This document shows, one piece after another, positions 53,030 to 62,159 of a stretch of 64,000 bases of DNA (positions are counted from its first letter, which is position 1; every line of letters starts with the position of its first letter). The DNA lies in NCBI GenBank assembly GCA_001897155.1, contig MKSF01000006.1, forward strand, positions 158,696 through 222,695, read 5' to 3'. The translations under genes and the position numbers were made by a program. The notes below the pieces were generated by a model. It was given only the letters and a program-made list of their open reading frames with translations. It was not told where the DNA came from and did not search any database. This DNA comes from Bacteroidetes bacterium 47-18 (GTDB taxonomy: Bacteria; Bacteroidota; Bacteroidia; Chitinophagales; Chitinophagaceae).

Positions 53030-54031
53030 TTATCTGCCATACACCGCACGCTGCTGCATCATCAGGTCCAGCAGCACGATGGCCGCCATGGATTCAATGA
53101 TCACCGGCGCCCGGAGCGCTACACACAGGTCGTGCCTGCCTTTAACCGAAAAGCTTTCTACCTGCCCGGTAGTAAAATTAAAGCTTTCCTGGGGCTGCGG
53201 CGTAGAGGAGGTAGGCTTAAAGGCCAGGCTGAATATGAGGGGATTGCCATTGGTAAGCCCGCCAACGATACCGCCCGCGTGATTGGTACGGGTAGTACCG
53301 TCCGCATCCGTTATGGCATCATTATGCTCCTTACCCGTCATCCGCGCGGCCGCAAAGCCGGCCCCGAATTCGATGCCTTTCACCGCGGGAATGGCGAACA
53401 TCGCATGCGCCAGCACGGATTCCACACTATTCCAGAAGGGCTCTCCCCATCCCGCCGGCACCCCGGTAATGGTACACGTGATCACAGCGCCTACGCTGTC
53501 TTTCCGTTCTTTGGCATATTCCATACCTTCCGTCATGGTCGCTTTACCGCCTACTTCCCGGAATGCGGTTTGGATATCAATGGCATAACCTCCGGCTTTC
53601 AGCACCTTACCAGCCACCACACCGGCCGCCACGATACCGGCAGTAAGCCTGGCGCTGAAAGCGCCGCCGCCGCGGATGTCATTAAAGCCCCTGAATTTCT
53701 GACCGGCTACCCAGTCGGCGTGACCCGGCCGGGGAATATTCTTTTGCAGCTCATAATCCTGGCTGCGTACATTGGTGTTTTCAAAGATCAGCTGCAGGGG
53801 CGCGCCGGTTGTAACATCCTGGTATATACCTGACCGGAATACGGGGATATCGCTTTCTTTCCGCGGTGTGGTGCCTGCCATATCCAGCCCCTTCCTTCTT
53901 TCCATAGCAGGACCGAAGTCAGCGGCTGTCAGCGGGATACCTGCCGGCACGCCATCAATAGTTACGCCCACGAGCGGACCATGCGACTCGCCGAAAACCT
54001 GGACCCTGAAGATGTTGCCAAAACTATTCAT
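53030..54031 (-). CDS. aroC: Chorismate synthase
   Basis: Converts EPSP to chorismate using reduced FMN, the last common step of aromatic amino-acid synthesis. 333 residues, with N-terminal MNSFGNIFRVQVFGESHGPLVG, DFGPAMERRKG, the flavin-site blocks GHADWVAGQKF and RGGGAFSARLTAG, and SFNFTTGQ near the C-terminus. MqnA-type menaquinone synthesis also starts from chorismate, so this gene feeds that route too. It follows parB on the same strand, with a terminator between. Confidence 0.97.
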   Translation of the reverse strand: MNSFGNIFRVQVFGESHGPLVGVTIDGVPAGIPLTAADFGPAMERRKGLDMAGTTPRKESDIPVFRSGIYQDVTTGAPLQLIFENTNVRSQDYELQKNIPRPGHADWVAGQKFRGFNDIRGGGAFSARLTAGIVAAGVVAGKVLKAGGYAIDIQTAFREVGGKATMTEGMEYAKERKDSVGAVITCTITGVPAGWGEPFWNSVESVLAHAMFAIPAVKGIEFGAGFAAARMTGKEHNDAITDADGTTRTNHAGGIVGGLTNGNPLIFSLAFKPTSSTPQPQESFNFTTGQVESFSVKGRHDLCVALRAPVIIESMAAIVLLDLMMQQRAVYGR

Positions 54032-54045
54032 ACCTTATTGATAAT

Positions 54046-54076
54046 AAAAATGCGAGAACATCCTTCCCGCATTTTT
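54046..54076 (-). terminator. Intrinsic terminator between parB and aroC
   Basis: Stem AAAAATGCG / CGCATTTTT enclosing a 13-nt loop, just after parB in the minus direction. It partly separates aroC from parAB. Confidence 0.7.
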
Positions 54077-54091
54077 CCTGTTGTTGTCAAA

Positions 54092-55033
54092 TTATAAGTT
54101 CATCAGCTCCATGATACGCTCCAGCTGCTCATCACTGTAAAAGTCTATCGTGATATTGCCTTTGCCGTTCTTCTTGCGGTTCAGCACCACTTTGGTAGAA
54201 AAATGCGACGCCATATCGTCTTCTATTCTCTTATAGGCAGGCGGGAGCTTTTTATCATCCTTTGCAGACGCTGCCGGCTTCTTTTCCTGCTGCATATTTT
54301 TCACCAGCTGTTCCGTCTGGCGTACAGACAGGCCTTTGGAGCGGATTTCCCGGTAAACATAGAGCTGCTCTTCCACCTTATCCAGGCTGATAATGGAACG
54401 CGCATGTCCCATAGAGATGGAGTTATCCCTTACAGCGGTCTGGATATCCGGCGGCAGCTTTAGCAGGCGCAGGTAATTCGCTACCGTGCTCCTGTCCTTT
54501 TTCATCCGTTCCGCCAGCTGTTCCTGGGTCAGGTCGCACTCATCCATGAGGCGCTTATAGCTCAGGGATATCTCTATGGCATTCAGGTTTTCGCGCTGCA
54601 GGTTCTCCAGCAGGGCCATTTCCAGCAGCTCCTGGTCATTGGCTACCCGTATATAGGCGGGGATGTCCTTTAAGCCTGCTCTTTGTGATGCCCTCCACCG
54701 GCGTTCCCCGGAGACCAGCATATATTTGCCGTTCACCAGCTTGACCACCGTTACCGGCTGGATGATGTCGTGCAACTTAATGCTCTCGGCCAGCTCATTC
54801 AGGGCTTCCTCGTCAAAATCGATACGGGGCTGCTTGGGGTTCACGATGACCTCATCCACAGGGATCCTGCCGCCCACCGCGGGGGCTATGGCCGGTCCTT
54901 TCTCTCCTTTGGCTACCGGGGCATCGCTGTTACGGATACTTTCCGAAGTAGCCTTCAGCTCTTCATCTATATTATTTAATAAAGCTTTGATACCTAATCC
55001 CAGAGCTTTCTTTTTATTGTTGGGTGTTGCCAT
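54092..55033 (-). CDS. parB: Chromosome partitioning protein ParB
   Basis: A 313-residue CTP-dependent DNA clamp that loads at parS and spreads to segregate origins. N-terminal MATPNNKKKALGLGIKALLN is the ParA-binding segment. The CTP-binding core has IIQPVTVVKL and SGERRWRASQRAGL (GERR motif), and NLQRENLNAIEISLSYKRL and the HTH QEQLAERMKKDRSTVANYL are typical. The C-terminal dimerisation part ends in SDEQLERIMELMNL. It is co-transcribed with parA, 37 bp upstream. Confidence 0.95.
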   Translation of the reverse strand: MATPNNKKKALGLGIKALLNNIDEELKATSESIRNSDAPVAKGEKGPAIAPAVGGRIPVDEVIVNPKQPRIDFDEEALNELAESIKLHDIIQPVTVVKLVNGKYMLVSGERRWRASQRAGLKDIPAYIRVANDQELLEMALLENLQRENLNAIEISLSYKRLMDECDLTQEQLAERMKKDRSTVANYLRLLKLPPDIQTAVRDNSISMGHARSIISLDKVEEQLYVYREIRSKGLSVRQTEQLVKNMQQEKKPAASAKDDKKLPPAYKRIEDDMASHFSTKVVLNRKKNGKGNITIDFYSDEQLERIMELMNL

Positions 55034-55070
55034 TTAATACTTGAATATGCTGTAATAATAAGGTTTATCA

Positions 55071-55901
55071 TCATTGTTCCTCCTCGGAGGCGGCTTCATC
55101 CTCCTGCATGATCCTTTCGGACGGAGAGATGGTGGTCATTTGCTGCCGCTGCAGGATCTCCCGCGCCAGGTTGATATAATTGATCGCTCCCGTACTGTCC
55201 ATATCATATTCCAGGGCAGGCTTTCCAAAGCTGGGCGCTTCTCCCAATTTGGTATTACGGTGTATGATAGTATTGAAAACCAGATCATTAAAGTGATTTT
55301 TGATCTCTTCCACCACCTGGTTGCTTAACCTTAACCTGCCATCATACATGGTCATCAGGATACCTTCTATAGCCAGGTCCTTATTGATCCTTGTCTGAAC
55401 GATCTTGATGGTATTCAGTAATTTACCCAGGCCTTCCAGCGCGAAGAATTCACACTGCACCGGGATAATAACGGCATTGGCCGCCGCCAGAGCGTTAACG
55501 GTGATCAGGCCCAGGGACGGGGAACAGTCAATAATGATAAAGTCAAATTTGTCCTGCACTTTTTCCAGCGCATTCCGGAGTATATTTTCCCTGTTGGGAT
55601 GATGTATCAGCTCTATTTCAGCGCCTACCAGGTCCAGGTGGGAAGGCAGCAAATGCAGGTTGGGCGTTTCCGTTTCCAGCATCACCTGCTCCACAGGCAT
55701 CTCGTTCACCAGGCAATCGTACAGGCTGACCTGGATATTCTTCAGGTCAAAACCATTACCGGTAGTGCTGTTCGCCTGGGGATCCGCATCTATCAGGAGT
55801 GTCTTATATTCTAAAACTGCCAGGCTGGCTGCCAGATTTATAGCTGTAGTTGTTTTGCCTACACCACCTTTTTGATTTGCTATTGCCAATACTTTAGCCA
55901 T
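55071..55901 (-). CDS. parA: Chromosome partitioning ATPase ParA
   Basis: A 276-residue deviant-Walker ATPase (MinD/ParA family) that forms gradients on the nucleoid and pulls ParB-parS complexes. The Walker A KGGVGKTTTAINLA begins at residue 11, LLIDADPQANST is the A' motif, and DFIIIDCSPSLGLIT is Walker B. VIIPVQCEFFALEGLGKL is also typical. First gene of parA-parB. No canonical parS (TGTTTCACGTGAAACA-like) was seen nearby by eye. Confidence 0.95.
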   Translation of the reverse strand: MAKVLAIANQKGGVGKTTTAINLAASLAVLEYKTLLIDADPQANSTTGNGFDLKNIQVSLYDCLVNEMPVEQVMLETETPNLHLLPSHLDLVGAEIELIHHPNRENILRNALEKVQDKFDFIIIDCSPSLGLITVNALAAANAVIIPVQCEFFALEGLGKLLNTIKIVQTRINKDLAIEGILMTMYDGRLRLSNQVVEEIKNHFNDLVFNTIIHRNTKLGEAPSFGKPALEYDMDSTGAINYINLAREILQRQQMTTISPSERIMQEDEAASEEEQ

Positions 55902-55993
55902 AAATTCTACTTCCTTTACTGAAATATTATATAGTTTGAATAACTTTCCCGGGGGGATCAGGGAAATAAGACCGTAAAGTTACAATCTTATTT

Positions 55994-56674
55994 TTATAGT
56001 AAGATACTTTGTCCGATTTCAGGTAGTATCAATTCCTTATTTTTTTCCTTAAAGGCCTGAACAGCAGCCTTTTGATCAATTACAATATATCCGAAAGTAT
56101 CAAAATGCACTCCGATGACCTTATTGCATTTAATAAAATCGGAAGCGATGACCGCCTGCTTATAGTCCATAGTAAAATTACCCCCCACAGGCATAATCGC
56201 CACATCCACCCGGGCGTAATACGGCACCAGCTGCATTTCCATGGTCAGCGAGGTATCGCCGGTATAATAAAAAGTCTTTTCCCCGGTTTCTACTATAAAG
56301 CCGCCGGGATTGCCTCCATAGGAGCCGTCAGGCAGGCTGCTGCTGTGCGTGGCAGGCACATAATGCACCATGCCGAAGTCAAACTGCCTGCTGCCGAAAT
56401 TCATAGGATGTACATTCTCATAGCCTTCCTCCTTCACCCAGTCCGTTATTTCCGCGTTGCTGATCACCAGCGCGCCGGTACGTTTTGCGATGGCCATCAG
56501 GTCTCCCGTATGATCGCCATGGCCGTGGGACACCAGGATGTAATCTGCCCGGATCGCGTCTGCATCCACGGATCCGGCCAAAGGATTCCCGGTAATGAAG
56601 GGATCGAAAAGCAGCACCTTTCCGTCGGCAAGCGTCACTGAAAAGCAGGCGTGGCCGTAAAACTTGAATTCCAT
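55994..56674 (-). CDS. Metallo-beta-lactamase fold hydrolase (UPF0173 type)
   Basis: From ATG 56674 (MEFKFYGHACFSVTLADGK) the protein has 226 residues, the size of the UPF0173 family; a longer frame to 56809 is not supported. SHGHGDHTGD is the metal-binding HxHxDH, with later ATHSSS, TGDTSLTMEM, GGNFTMD and a final GVHFDTFGY. Members are annotated as metal-dependent hydrolases with no known substrate. Monocistronic, next to a divergent gene. Confidence 0.9.
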   Translation of the reverse strand: MEFKFYGHACFSVTLADGKVLLFDPFITGNPLAGSVDADAIRADYILVSHGHGDHTGDLMAIAKRTGALVISNAEITDWVKEEGYENVHPMNFGSRQFDFGMVHYVPATHSSSLPDGSYGGNPGGFIVETGEKTFYYTGDTSLTMEMQLVPYYARVDVAIMPVGGNFTMDYKQAVIASDFIKCNKVIGVHFDTFGYIVIDQKAAVQAFKEKNKELILPEIGQSILL

Positions 56675-56872
56675 AATAATCAACTTTAGGTTTAAAGATG
56701 CTAATATAGGCAAAAGCCCAGAAACTACACGGGCCGGCACGGGAAAACCGGTTACGGGGGTCTTAATTTTATCCCGATATGTACCGTTCCGCCTGCCCGG
56801 ATATACCACAATAAAGTGAAATTGAAAAATTAAAAAATAAGACCGACCTTTGCGGCAAATAATTTAACTCAT

Positions 56873-57415
56873 ATGAATCATACACATACAGCCGCACAGG
56901 ATGCGCAGAACAGTACCAAACCGATCGATCCGAAAGTGAACGAACTGATAGCCAACAGCAAATCCGTGATCTTAGGCACTGTGGACGCTGACGGCAGTCC
57001 TAATGCCAGCTATGCTCCTTTCGTGAGACTGGGCAATAAATTTTACATCCTGGTGTCCTTTATGGCGCGCCATACCAATAACCTGAAAAATATCGGCAAG
57101 GCTTCCGTAATGTTCATTGAGGACGAGTCAGCCACCAAACAGATCTATGCCCGTGAGCGGCTTACCATTGATACCATAACCGCGCAGATCGAAAGGGACA
57201 GCGATATATGGAACGAGGCGGTCGCCAAACTGAAAGAAGTGCATGGCAAGATCCTGGATATCCTGACCGGTATGGACGACTTTATCATGATAGAACTGAG
57301 CCCTGTCAAAGGAGCCTATGTGAACGGCTTCGGCAGCGCTTATTTTGTAGATGACCAGCTGGAGATCCTGCAACACAGGAATGATATTAACCATAGCGTA
57401 AGAAAAGACGACTAA
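56873..57415 (+). CDS. HugZ/HutZ-like pyridoxamine 5'-phosphate oxidase-related protein
   Basis: A 180-residue split-barrel protein. VDADGSPNASYAPFVR is the opening strand pair of PNPOx-like folds, and NNLKNIGKASVMFIEDES is typical of the HugZ group, which degrade haem with an FGxAY-type motif, here NGFGSAYFVD near residues 150-159. Iron recovery from haem is therefore plausible. Alternatives are a plain FMN-binding protein or PNPOx homologue. No haem-uptake genes are adjacent. No SD is evident. Confidence 0.75.
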   Translation: MNHTHTAAQDAQNSTKPIDPKVNELIANSKSVILGTVDADGSPNASYAPFVRLGNKFYILVSFMARHTNNLKNIGKASVMFIEDESATKQIYARERLTIDTITAQIERDSDIWNEAVAKLKEVHGKILDILTGMDDFIMIELSPVKGAYVNGFGSAYFVDDQLEILQHRNDINHSVRKDD

Positions 57416-57519
57416 TTTGAATTTATCTTTTTAACATTCAACAAATCTTAACCTGCAATTGTTCTTATGGTCCGACAACGGTGTTTATACCTATTCAATA
57501 ATTAAAAATCATCAGAACT

Positions 57520-57642
57520 ATGTCAAGATTAGGAAAAGGAATTGTTGCAGGTCTTGCTGCCAAAAAGTGGGGAGGAGGATGCCTCGGTACGATCGTTGTG
57601 TTTGTTATAGTGTACTGGCTGCTGGGCCAGGCAGGCTGCTAA
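57520..57642 (+). CDS. Small membrane peptide (40 residues)
   Basis: MSRLGKGIVAGLAAKKWGGG followed by CLGTIVVFVIVYWLLGQAGC: a charged N-terminal part with Gly-rich KKWGGGC and one transmembrane segment. Short proteins of this shape are found near exported or regulatory genes in Bacteroidota. The composition is protein-like, but the support is limited. A terminator follows at 57671. Confidence 0.5.
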   Translation: MSRLGKGIVAGLAAKKWGGGCLGTIVVFVIVYWLLGQAGC

Positions 57643-57670
57643 AGGAAATTTTTCATCCAAAATCATTCAG

Positions 57671-57702
57671 TTAAGGCTGTCCGCAAAAGTGGACAGCCTT
57701 AA
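57671..57702. terminator. Bidirectional intrinsic terminator
   Basis: A perfect stem TTAAGGCTGTCC / GGACAGCCTTAA with loop GCAAAAGT. It serves the small membrane peptide (plus) and the FAD oxidoreductase (minus); the stop of an in-frame extension of that gene abuts it. Confidence 0.85.
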
Positions 57703-57774
57703 TCATTTCCCGGCACTGCGTTTGGCGATGGTCTTCGCCATTCTTAAAGTGCTCCGGGCATCCACCTCGTGCGC

Positions 57775-59355
57775 TCAGAAATCCTGCGGGCGGGATAAAT
57801 AGTCAATGCCCGCTTTCGCGCAATTGTCTCCATCCATAGCTGCGGATATAATACCTCCCGCATACCCGGCCCCTTCGGCACAGGGAAACAAGCCCTTTAC
57901 CTGTATGTGCATCAGCGTATCCTTGTCGCGTGGTATGCGTACCGGCGAAGAGGTCCGGCTTTCGGTAGCCACCACTATCGCTTCGTTGGTATGATAGCCT
58001 TTCATCTTTTGGCCGAAAGACACGATACCGGCAGCCAGGCTGCTGGCCACCTCCGATGGCAGTATCTCATGCATCAGTCCCGGGGTAATGCCCGGGAGGT
58101 AAGAGCAGACCGGCAGGTCAGCAGACAGTTTCCTGCTGGTAAAGTCCACCACCCGCTGCGCGGGCGCCACCAGCCTGCCGCCTCCTGCATTCCAGGCATT
58201 CCGCTCCACCATCTGCTGGTATTGCATCGCCGCCAGCGGACCGGTAAACCCGTACTTTGCAAAGTCTTTTTCATCTACCGTGACCACCATCCCCGAATTG
58301 GCATAGGGATTGTCCCGCTTGGAAGGGGACCAGCCATTGACCACCAGCTCGCCTTCATCCGTGCTGGCAGGCGCAATAATACCGCCCGGACACATACAGA
58401 AGGAAAACACACCCCTGCCCGATTCCTGGCTCACCAGCGAATAGGAGGCCGGCGGGAGCCAGGCCCCCCTGCCCTTACGTATATCGCATTTATACTGCGC
58501 GCTGTCAATGAAGTCCTGGGAATGCTCGATACGCACACCCAGCGCAAAGGGCTTGGCCTCTATGGCAATATTGCGGTCGTGCAGCAACCGAAAGATATCC
58601 CGCGCCGAGTGCCCCGTCGCCAGGATCAGCGCTCCGGCCATAATACGTTCCGCATGATTGACCACGATACCTTTTACCGCTCCGTCCTCTATGATGATAT
58701 CCGTCATCCTGGTATCGAACAGCACCTGTCCGCCGCAGGCCCTGATGGCATCTCTCATAGCCGTGATAATGCCCGGCAGCTTATTGGTACCGATATGCGG
58801 ATGCGCTTCGATAAGAATATCTTCCGGTGCCCCGAAGTGCCGGAACCATTGCAGGCATTTCCGGATATTGCCTCTTTTATTGGATCGTGTGTACAGCTTC
58901 CCGTCAGAATAAGTACCGGCGCCACCCTCTCCAAAGCAGTAATTGGACTCGGGATTGACCATACCTTCCTTGTTCATCCTGGCCAGGTCCCGGCGCCGGG
59001 ACCGGACATCCTTGCCTCTTTCCACTATAATGGGGCAATAGCCTTCCTCTATGCACCGGAGCGCGGCAAACAAGCCGGCAGGACCGGCGCCGGCTATAAG
59101 CACCGGCGGCCTATGGCTCACCTGCTGCAGCCGTGGCTCAAACAGGAAGTGATCTTCAAAAGGCTCTTCCGCAAACACCTTTACCTGGAGATTAACAACG
59201 ATATTGCGGCTCCTGGCATCAATGGAGCGCCGGATGATCTGAAAAGCGTTGATACGGCCCTGCGGTATGTGCAGTGCCGATGCGGCATAATATTTGATGC
59301 GGTTATCGTCCGCGGCATCCTTCGGACTGAGCTTAAGGTCAATTATCTGGGGCAT
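57775..59355 (-). CDS. NAD(P)/FAD-dependent oxidoreductase (conserved uncharacterised group)
   Basis: A 526-residue flavoprotein. An N-terminal unit (about residues 1-80) precedes the FAD Rossmann motif VLIAGAGPAGLFAALRC and the second FAD-binding segment FGEGGAGTYSDGKLYTRS. LILATGHSARDIFRLL, NGWSPSKRDNPYANSG and GLFPCAEGAGYAGGIISAAM are typical of this conserved group, related to but distinct from HI0933-like proteins. The C-terminal region ends normally in the GAGYAGGIISAAMDG block plus about 20 residues. The substrate is unknown. The TGA stop is followed, in frame, by 23 codons before a second TGA. Confidence 0.82.
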   Translation of the reverse strand: MPQIIDLKLSPKDAADDNRIKYYAASALHIPQGRINAFQIIRRSIDARSRNIVVNLQVKVFAEEPFEDHFLFEPRLQQVSHRPPVLIAGAGPAGLFAALRCIEEGYCPIIVERGKDVRSRRRDLARMNKEGMVNPESNYCFGEGGAGTYSDGKLYTRSNKRGNIRKCLQWFRHFGAPEDILIEAHPHIGTNKLPGIITAMRDAIRACGGQVLFDTRMTDIIIEDGAVKGIVVNHAERIMAGALILATGHSARDIFRLLHDRNIAIEAKPFALGVRIEHSQDFIDSAQYKCDIRKGRGAWLPPASYSLVSQESGRGVFSFCMCPGGIIAPASTDEGELVVNGWSPSKRDNPYANSGMVVTVDEKDFAKYGFTGPLAAMQYQQMVERNAWNAGGGRLVAPAQRVVDFTSRKLSADLPVCSYLPGITPGLMHEILPSEVASSLAAGIVSFGQKMKGYHTNEAIVVATESRTSSPVRIPRDKDTLMHIQVKGLFPCAEGAGYAGGIISAAMDGDNCAKAGIDYLSRPQDF

Positions 59356-59399
59356 CTGATTCTGAGTTAAAGAATAAAGATTTAAAATTCATTAAAAGG

Positions 59400-61238
59400 C
59401 TATATTTTTCCGTACAGGCTGCCTCCTTTTTCAAAGATACGGCTGATACGTTGTTCCACATCCGGGTTAAGCACCAGCGGAGGCGCATGAAAAGGCTTGA
59501 TACGGGCATCTATGATCAGGGTGGATTGACATCCCCAATGCTTATAAGCGGTAAAGCTGCCCACACCGTAAATATCATGCGAGGGATTGCTCCGGGTAAA
59601 GGCCACCCAGAGGAAGTTTCTGATATCTTCCGCTGCAAAGCCGGCATCATCACAGATCACCAGCAGGGGCAGCTCGTCCAGCCCAGCCTGCTGTGTATGG
59701 TCCAGCAACTGCTGCGACAGGTCCTCCATCTGCTGCCGGGCCTGCTCATAGCCTGTAAAAGGGGCCATCACGGCAGCGGCCACACCCGGCATCACCAGGC
59801 GGATATCCTGTAAGACTTCAACAGCTTCCAGGGCGGCAGGTATATCGCCGGCCAGCTTACGCACCGGGTCCCCATATGCGGCAACGATCACCTTACTGCC
59901 TTCATTCAGTGTGCCGCCGGTATAATCCAGGGTATCGATGGTGGTATTGGTCTGGAAATGCAGGTCCCTGGAAAGGTCCACGCGCTCCAGGATGTATTGT
60001 ATGAATTGCGCTTCATTCCTTATATCCAGCTTTATGCCGTCTTCTGCGGTAATGAACAGGTATTTGGCAAGGCTGAGCTGGCCGTAGCCAAGGATATGAT
60101 TGGCCAGCGTTAATATTTCCTGCGGCCGCTTCACCTTCATATAAGGCGTGTAGCGCTCGCTACCTATTGCAAATAACAAGGGATGCACGCCTGCGGCATC
60201 TACTGCATGGACTTCCTTTACGCCTTTTATCTCCGTAGGAATGGCATCCCCGGTTATTTCGTGTATAAAATCTCCGAAAGCGGTATCTTCCTGCGGCGGG
60301 CGACCTACGACCGTAAAATTCCATATGGCGTTTTTCCGCGCATACACCTTATGCACCTTCATCACCGGGAATTCGTGGGTAAGGCTGTAATAGCCCAGGT
60401 GATCTCCGAAAGGACCTTCCGGCTTGGTGTCGTGGGGGTGAATTTCCCCGGTAATGACAAAGTCCGCATCATTGCTGATACAGAACCCGTCCTTATAAGC
60501 GTAGCGGAATCGCCTGCCTGCCAGCATGCCGGCAAAAAGCACTTCGCTGAGCCCTTCCGGCAGCGGCATTACGGCAGCAATGGTATGCGCCGGGTGCCCG
60601 CCGATAAACACACTGACCTTCAGCGGCTGGTTCCGGGCTGTGGCCTTAGCCTGGTGCACACCGATACCACGATGTATCTGGTAATGCAGTCCTATTTCCT
60701 TATCCTGCTCATAATCGTTACCCGATAGCTGCACGCGGTACATACCCAGGTTGGAATTCATGATGCCCGGCTTTTCCGGATCTTCCGAATACACCTGCGG
60801 CAGGGTAATAAAAGCGCCGCCGTCCATTTCCCAGTGGTGGATCATGGGGATGTCGCTGATACGTATCTCATCGAACACGCCAGAGGGAAAGGCCGTTCTC
60901 CTGGGGAGCGCTTTCAGTCCCGCCAGCGCGCTGCCGATATGCTTAAAAGGATTTTTCAGGGCTGCAACGGGATTGTATTTCAGCCGTATCACCTGCTCCA
61001 CAGCTTTCAGCCTGTGCCTGAAGATGAAGCGGCTCCTTTCCACGTTACCGAAAAGGTTGGAAACGGCCTTATACCTGCTTCCCTTTACGTTCTCAAACAG
61101 CAGCGCCGGCCCGTTGGCCCGGTTCACTCTCAGGTGAATGGCCGCCATTTCCAGGTAAGGGTCCACTTCTTCCGTAACCCGTACCAGATGCCCATGCTTT
61201 TCCAGGTCTTCGATCACATCGTGCAGTAAATGTATCAT
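59400..61238 (-). CDS. UbiD-family decarboxylase (menaquinone-associated)
   Basis: A 612-residue prenylated-FMN-dependent decarboxylase. NRANGPALLFENVKGSRYK, YRVQLSGNDYEQDKEIGLHY, HPHDTKPEGPFGDHLGYY and the Glu-Arg-Glu catalytic region (KEVHAVDAAGVHPLLFAIGS, SERYTPYM) support this. Together with MqnE in this window it points to futalosine-type menaquinone synthesis, where a UbiD homologue decarboxylates a late intermediate. Direct decarboxylation of other aromatics is possible. UbiX, which makes the cofactor, is not in the window. Cytosolic. Confidence 0.88.
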   Translation of the reverse strand: MIHLLHDVIEDLEKHGHLVRVTEEVDPYLEMAAIHLRVNRANGPALLFENVKGSRYKAVSNLFGNVERSRFIFRHRLKAVEQVIRLKYNPVAALKNPFKHIGSALAGLKALPRRTAFPSGVFDEIRISDIPMIHHWEMDGGAFITLPQVYSEDPEKPGIMNSNLGMYRVQLSGNDYEQDKEIGLHYQIHRGIGVHQAKATARNQPLKVSVFIGGHPAHTIAAVMPLPEGLSEVLFAGMLAGRRFRYAYKDGFCISNDADFVITGEIHPHDTKPEGPFGDHLGYYSLTHEFPVMKVHKVYARKNAIWNFTVVGRPPQEDTAFGDFIHEITGDAIPTEIKGVKEVHAVDAAGVHPLLFAIGSERYTPYMKVKRPQEILTLANHILGYGQLSLAKYLFITAEDGIKLDIRNEAQFIQYILERVDLSRDLHFQTNTTIDTLDYTGGTLNEGSKVIVAAYGDPVRKLAGDIPAALEAVEVLQDIRLVMPGVAAAVMAPFTGYEQARQQMEDLSQQLLDHTQQAGLDELPLLVICDDAGFAAEDIRNFLWVAFTRSNPSHDIYGVGSFTAYKHWGCQSTLIIDARIKPFHAPPLVLNPDVEQRISRIFEKGGSLYGKI

Positions 61239-61309
61239 AAGCGCGAAGATAAGAAAGTATGTTTACTGTGCAGCCATCCGGACCCATAATGAGAATAGTA
61301 TTGCTGCTA

Positions 61310-61984
61310 TCAGCGGCCTCCCAGGCCTAAACGCAAACCGACCAGCAGGTTGACCGTACTTTTCTTCTCCTCGGTATAAACATTCTCTTCCCAGACATTG
61401 GCATCATTGTACCCCGTACAATAATATGCCCGGGACATATTTACAAGCGAAAGTCCGCCGTATACCTCTGTGAAAAAGCCGGACCTGGATATGAACTGCC
61501 TGCCTATCAGCAAACCAAAGCCTACCTTTGATTTCCTGTTGTTATAAGTAAGGTCCTGGTACGTATGTTTATAATTATTCATACGGGTGTAACCGGTAGC
61601 ACCCAGCCACCAGCCTTCGATCCCTTCATAAAAATAATATTTGATCGTTGCCTTGGTGCTAAATCCTCCTGTAGGGCGGGTATTCCCAACGAGCTTTACC
61701 TTGCTGTTGTCAAATTGAAAGAGATCCAGCAGATAGTCTAAAGTATAGCCGGCGCCGGCTTCCACGCTCAGCTTTTTCAGGAGCTTTAATTCACCTATAA
61801 TATTAAAATCCCCGGAAGTGATATTGGCAATATCCGTTTTGATGGCCCACCTGTAGTTGTGGCTATAGCCCCACCAGTCCGTTTCTTCGCTCTCCGGCTG
61901 GTCATTCTTATCCTTGGTGCTGTTCTGGGCGTATTGTGTTCCTGAAACCAGCAGCAACAGCAGCAGTAAAATATTTTTTTTCAT
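61310..61984 (-). CDS. Outer-membrane beta-barrel protein (DUF3575-like)
   Basis: A 224-residue protein with a signal peptide (LLLLLLLVSGTQYAQ). The mature part, after a charged segment (DKNDQPESEETDWWGYSHN), has alternating strands (KLSVEAGAGYTLDYLLDLFQ, STKATIKYYFY, YTRMNNYKHTYQDL, KSTVNLLVGLRLGLG). DUF3575-like barrels are common and unassigned. Monocistronic, divergent to the radical SAM gene. Confidence 0.72.
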   Translation of the reverse strand: MKKNILLLLLLLVSGTQYAQNSTKDKNDQPESEETDWWGYSHNYRWAIKTDIANITSGDFNIIGELKLLKKLSVEAGAGYTLDYLLDLFQFDNSKVKLVGNTRPTGGFSTKATIKYYFYEGIEGWWLGATGYTRMNNYKHTYQDLTYNNRKSKVGFGLLIGRQFISRSGFFTEVYGGLSLVNMSRAYYCTGYNDANVWEENVYTEEKKSTVNLLVGLRLGLGGR

Positions 61985-62147
61985 ATTGAAGCAGTAAAAA
62001 ACAGATGCAAAAGAACATCAATATAATAAAGCATCCAAAAAATTGTTAATAAAAAACTAAGAAAAACATTTATTGGCTCCGGCCTTACCGCACCCGGCCT
62101 GTTAAGACCACAGCCTGCTCTATACGCATATCCTGCCTTTAATCTCC

Positions 62148-62155
62148 TATCTTTG
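62148..62155 (+). promoter_or_regulatory. -7 box overlapping the start of the radical SAM gene
   Basis: TATCTTTG matches TAnnTTTG and ends 4 bp before the GTG start codon at 62160, so the expected transcription start is at or within a base or two of the GTG. Confidence 0.55.
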
Positions 62156-62159
62156 CAGG

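Noticed and set aside
52922-53833. 303-residue plus-strand frame
   Set aside because: Antisense shadow of aroC, with no family features of its own.
57907-59370. 487-residue plus-strand frame
   Set aside because: It is the antisense shadow of the FAD oxidoreductase, whose FAD motifs are unmistakable; long open shadows arise from GC-rich codon use.
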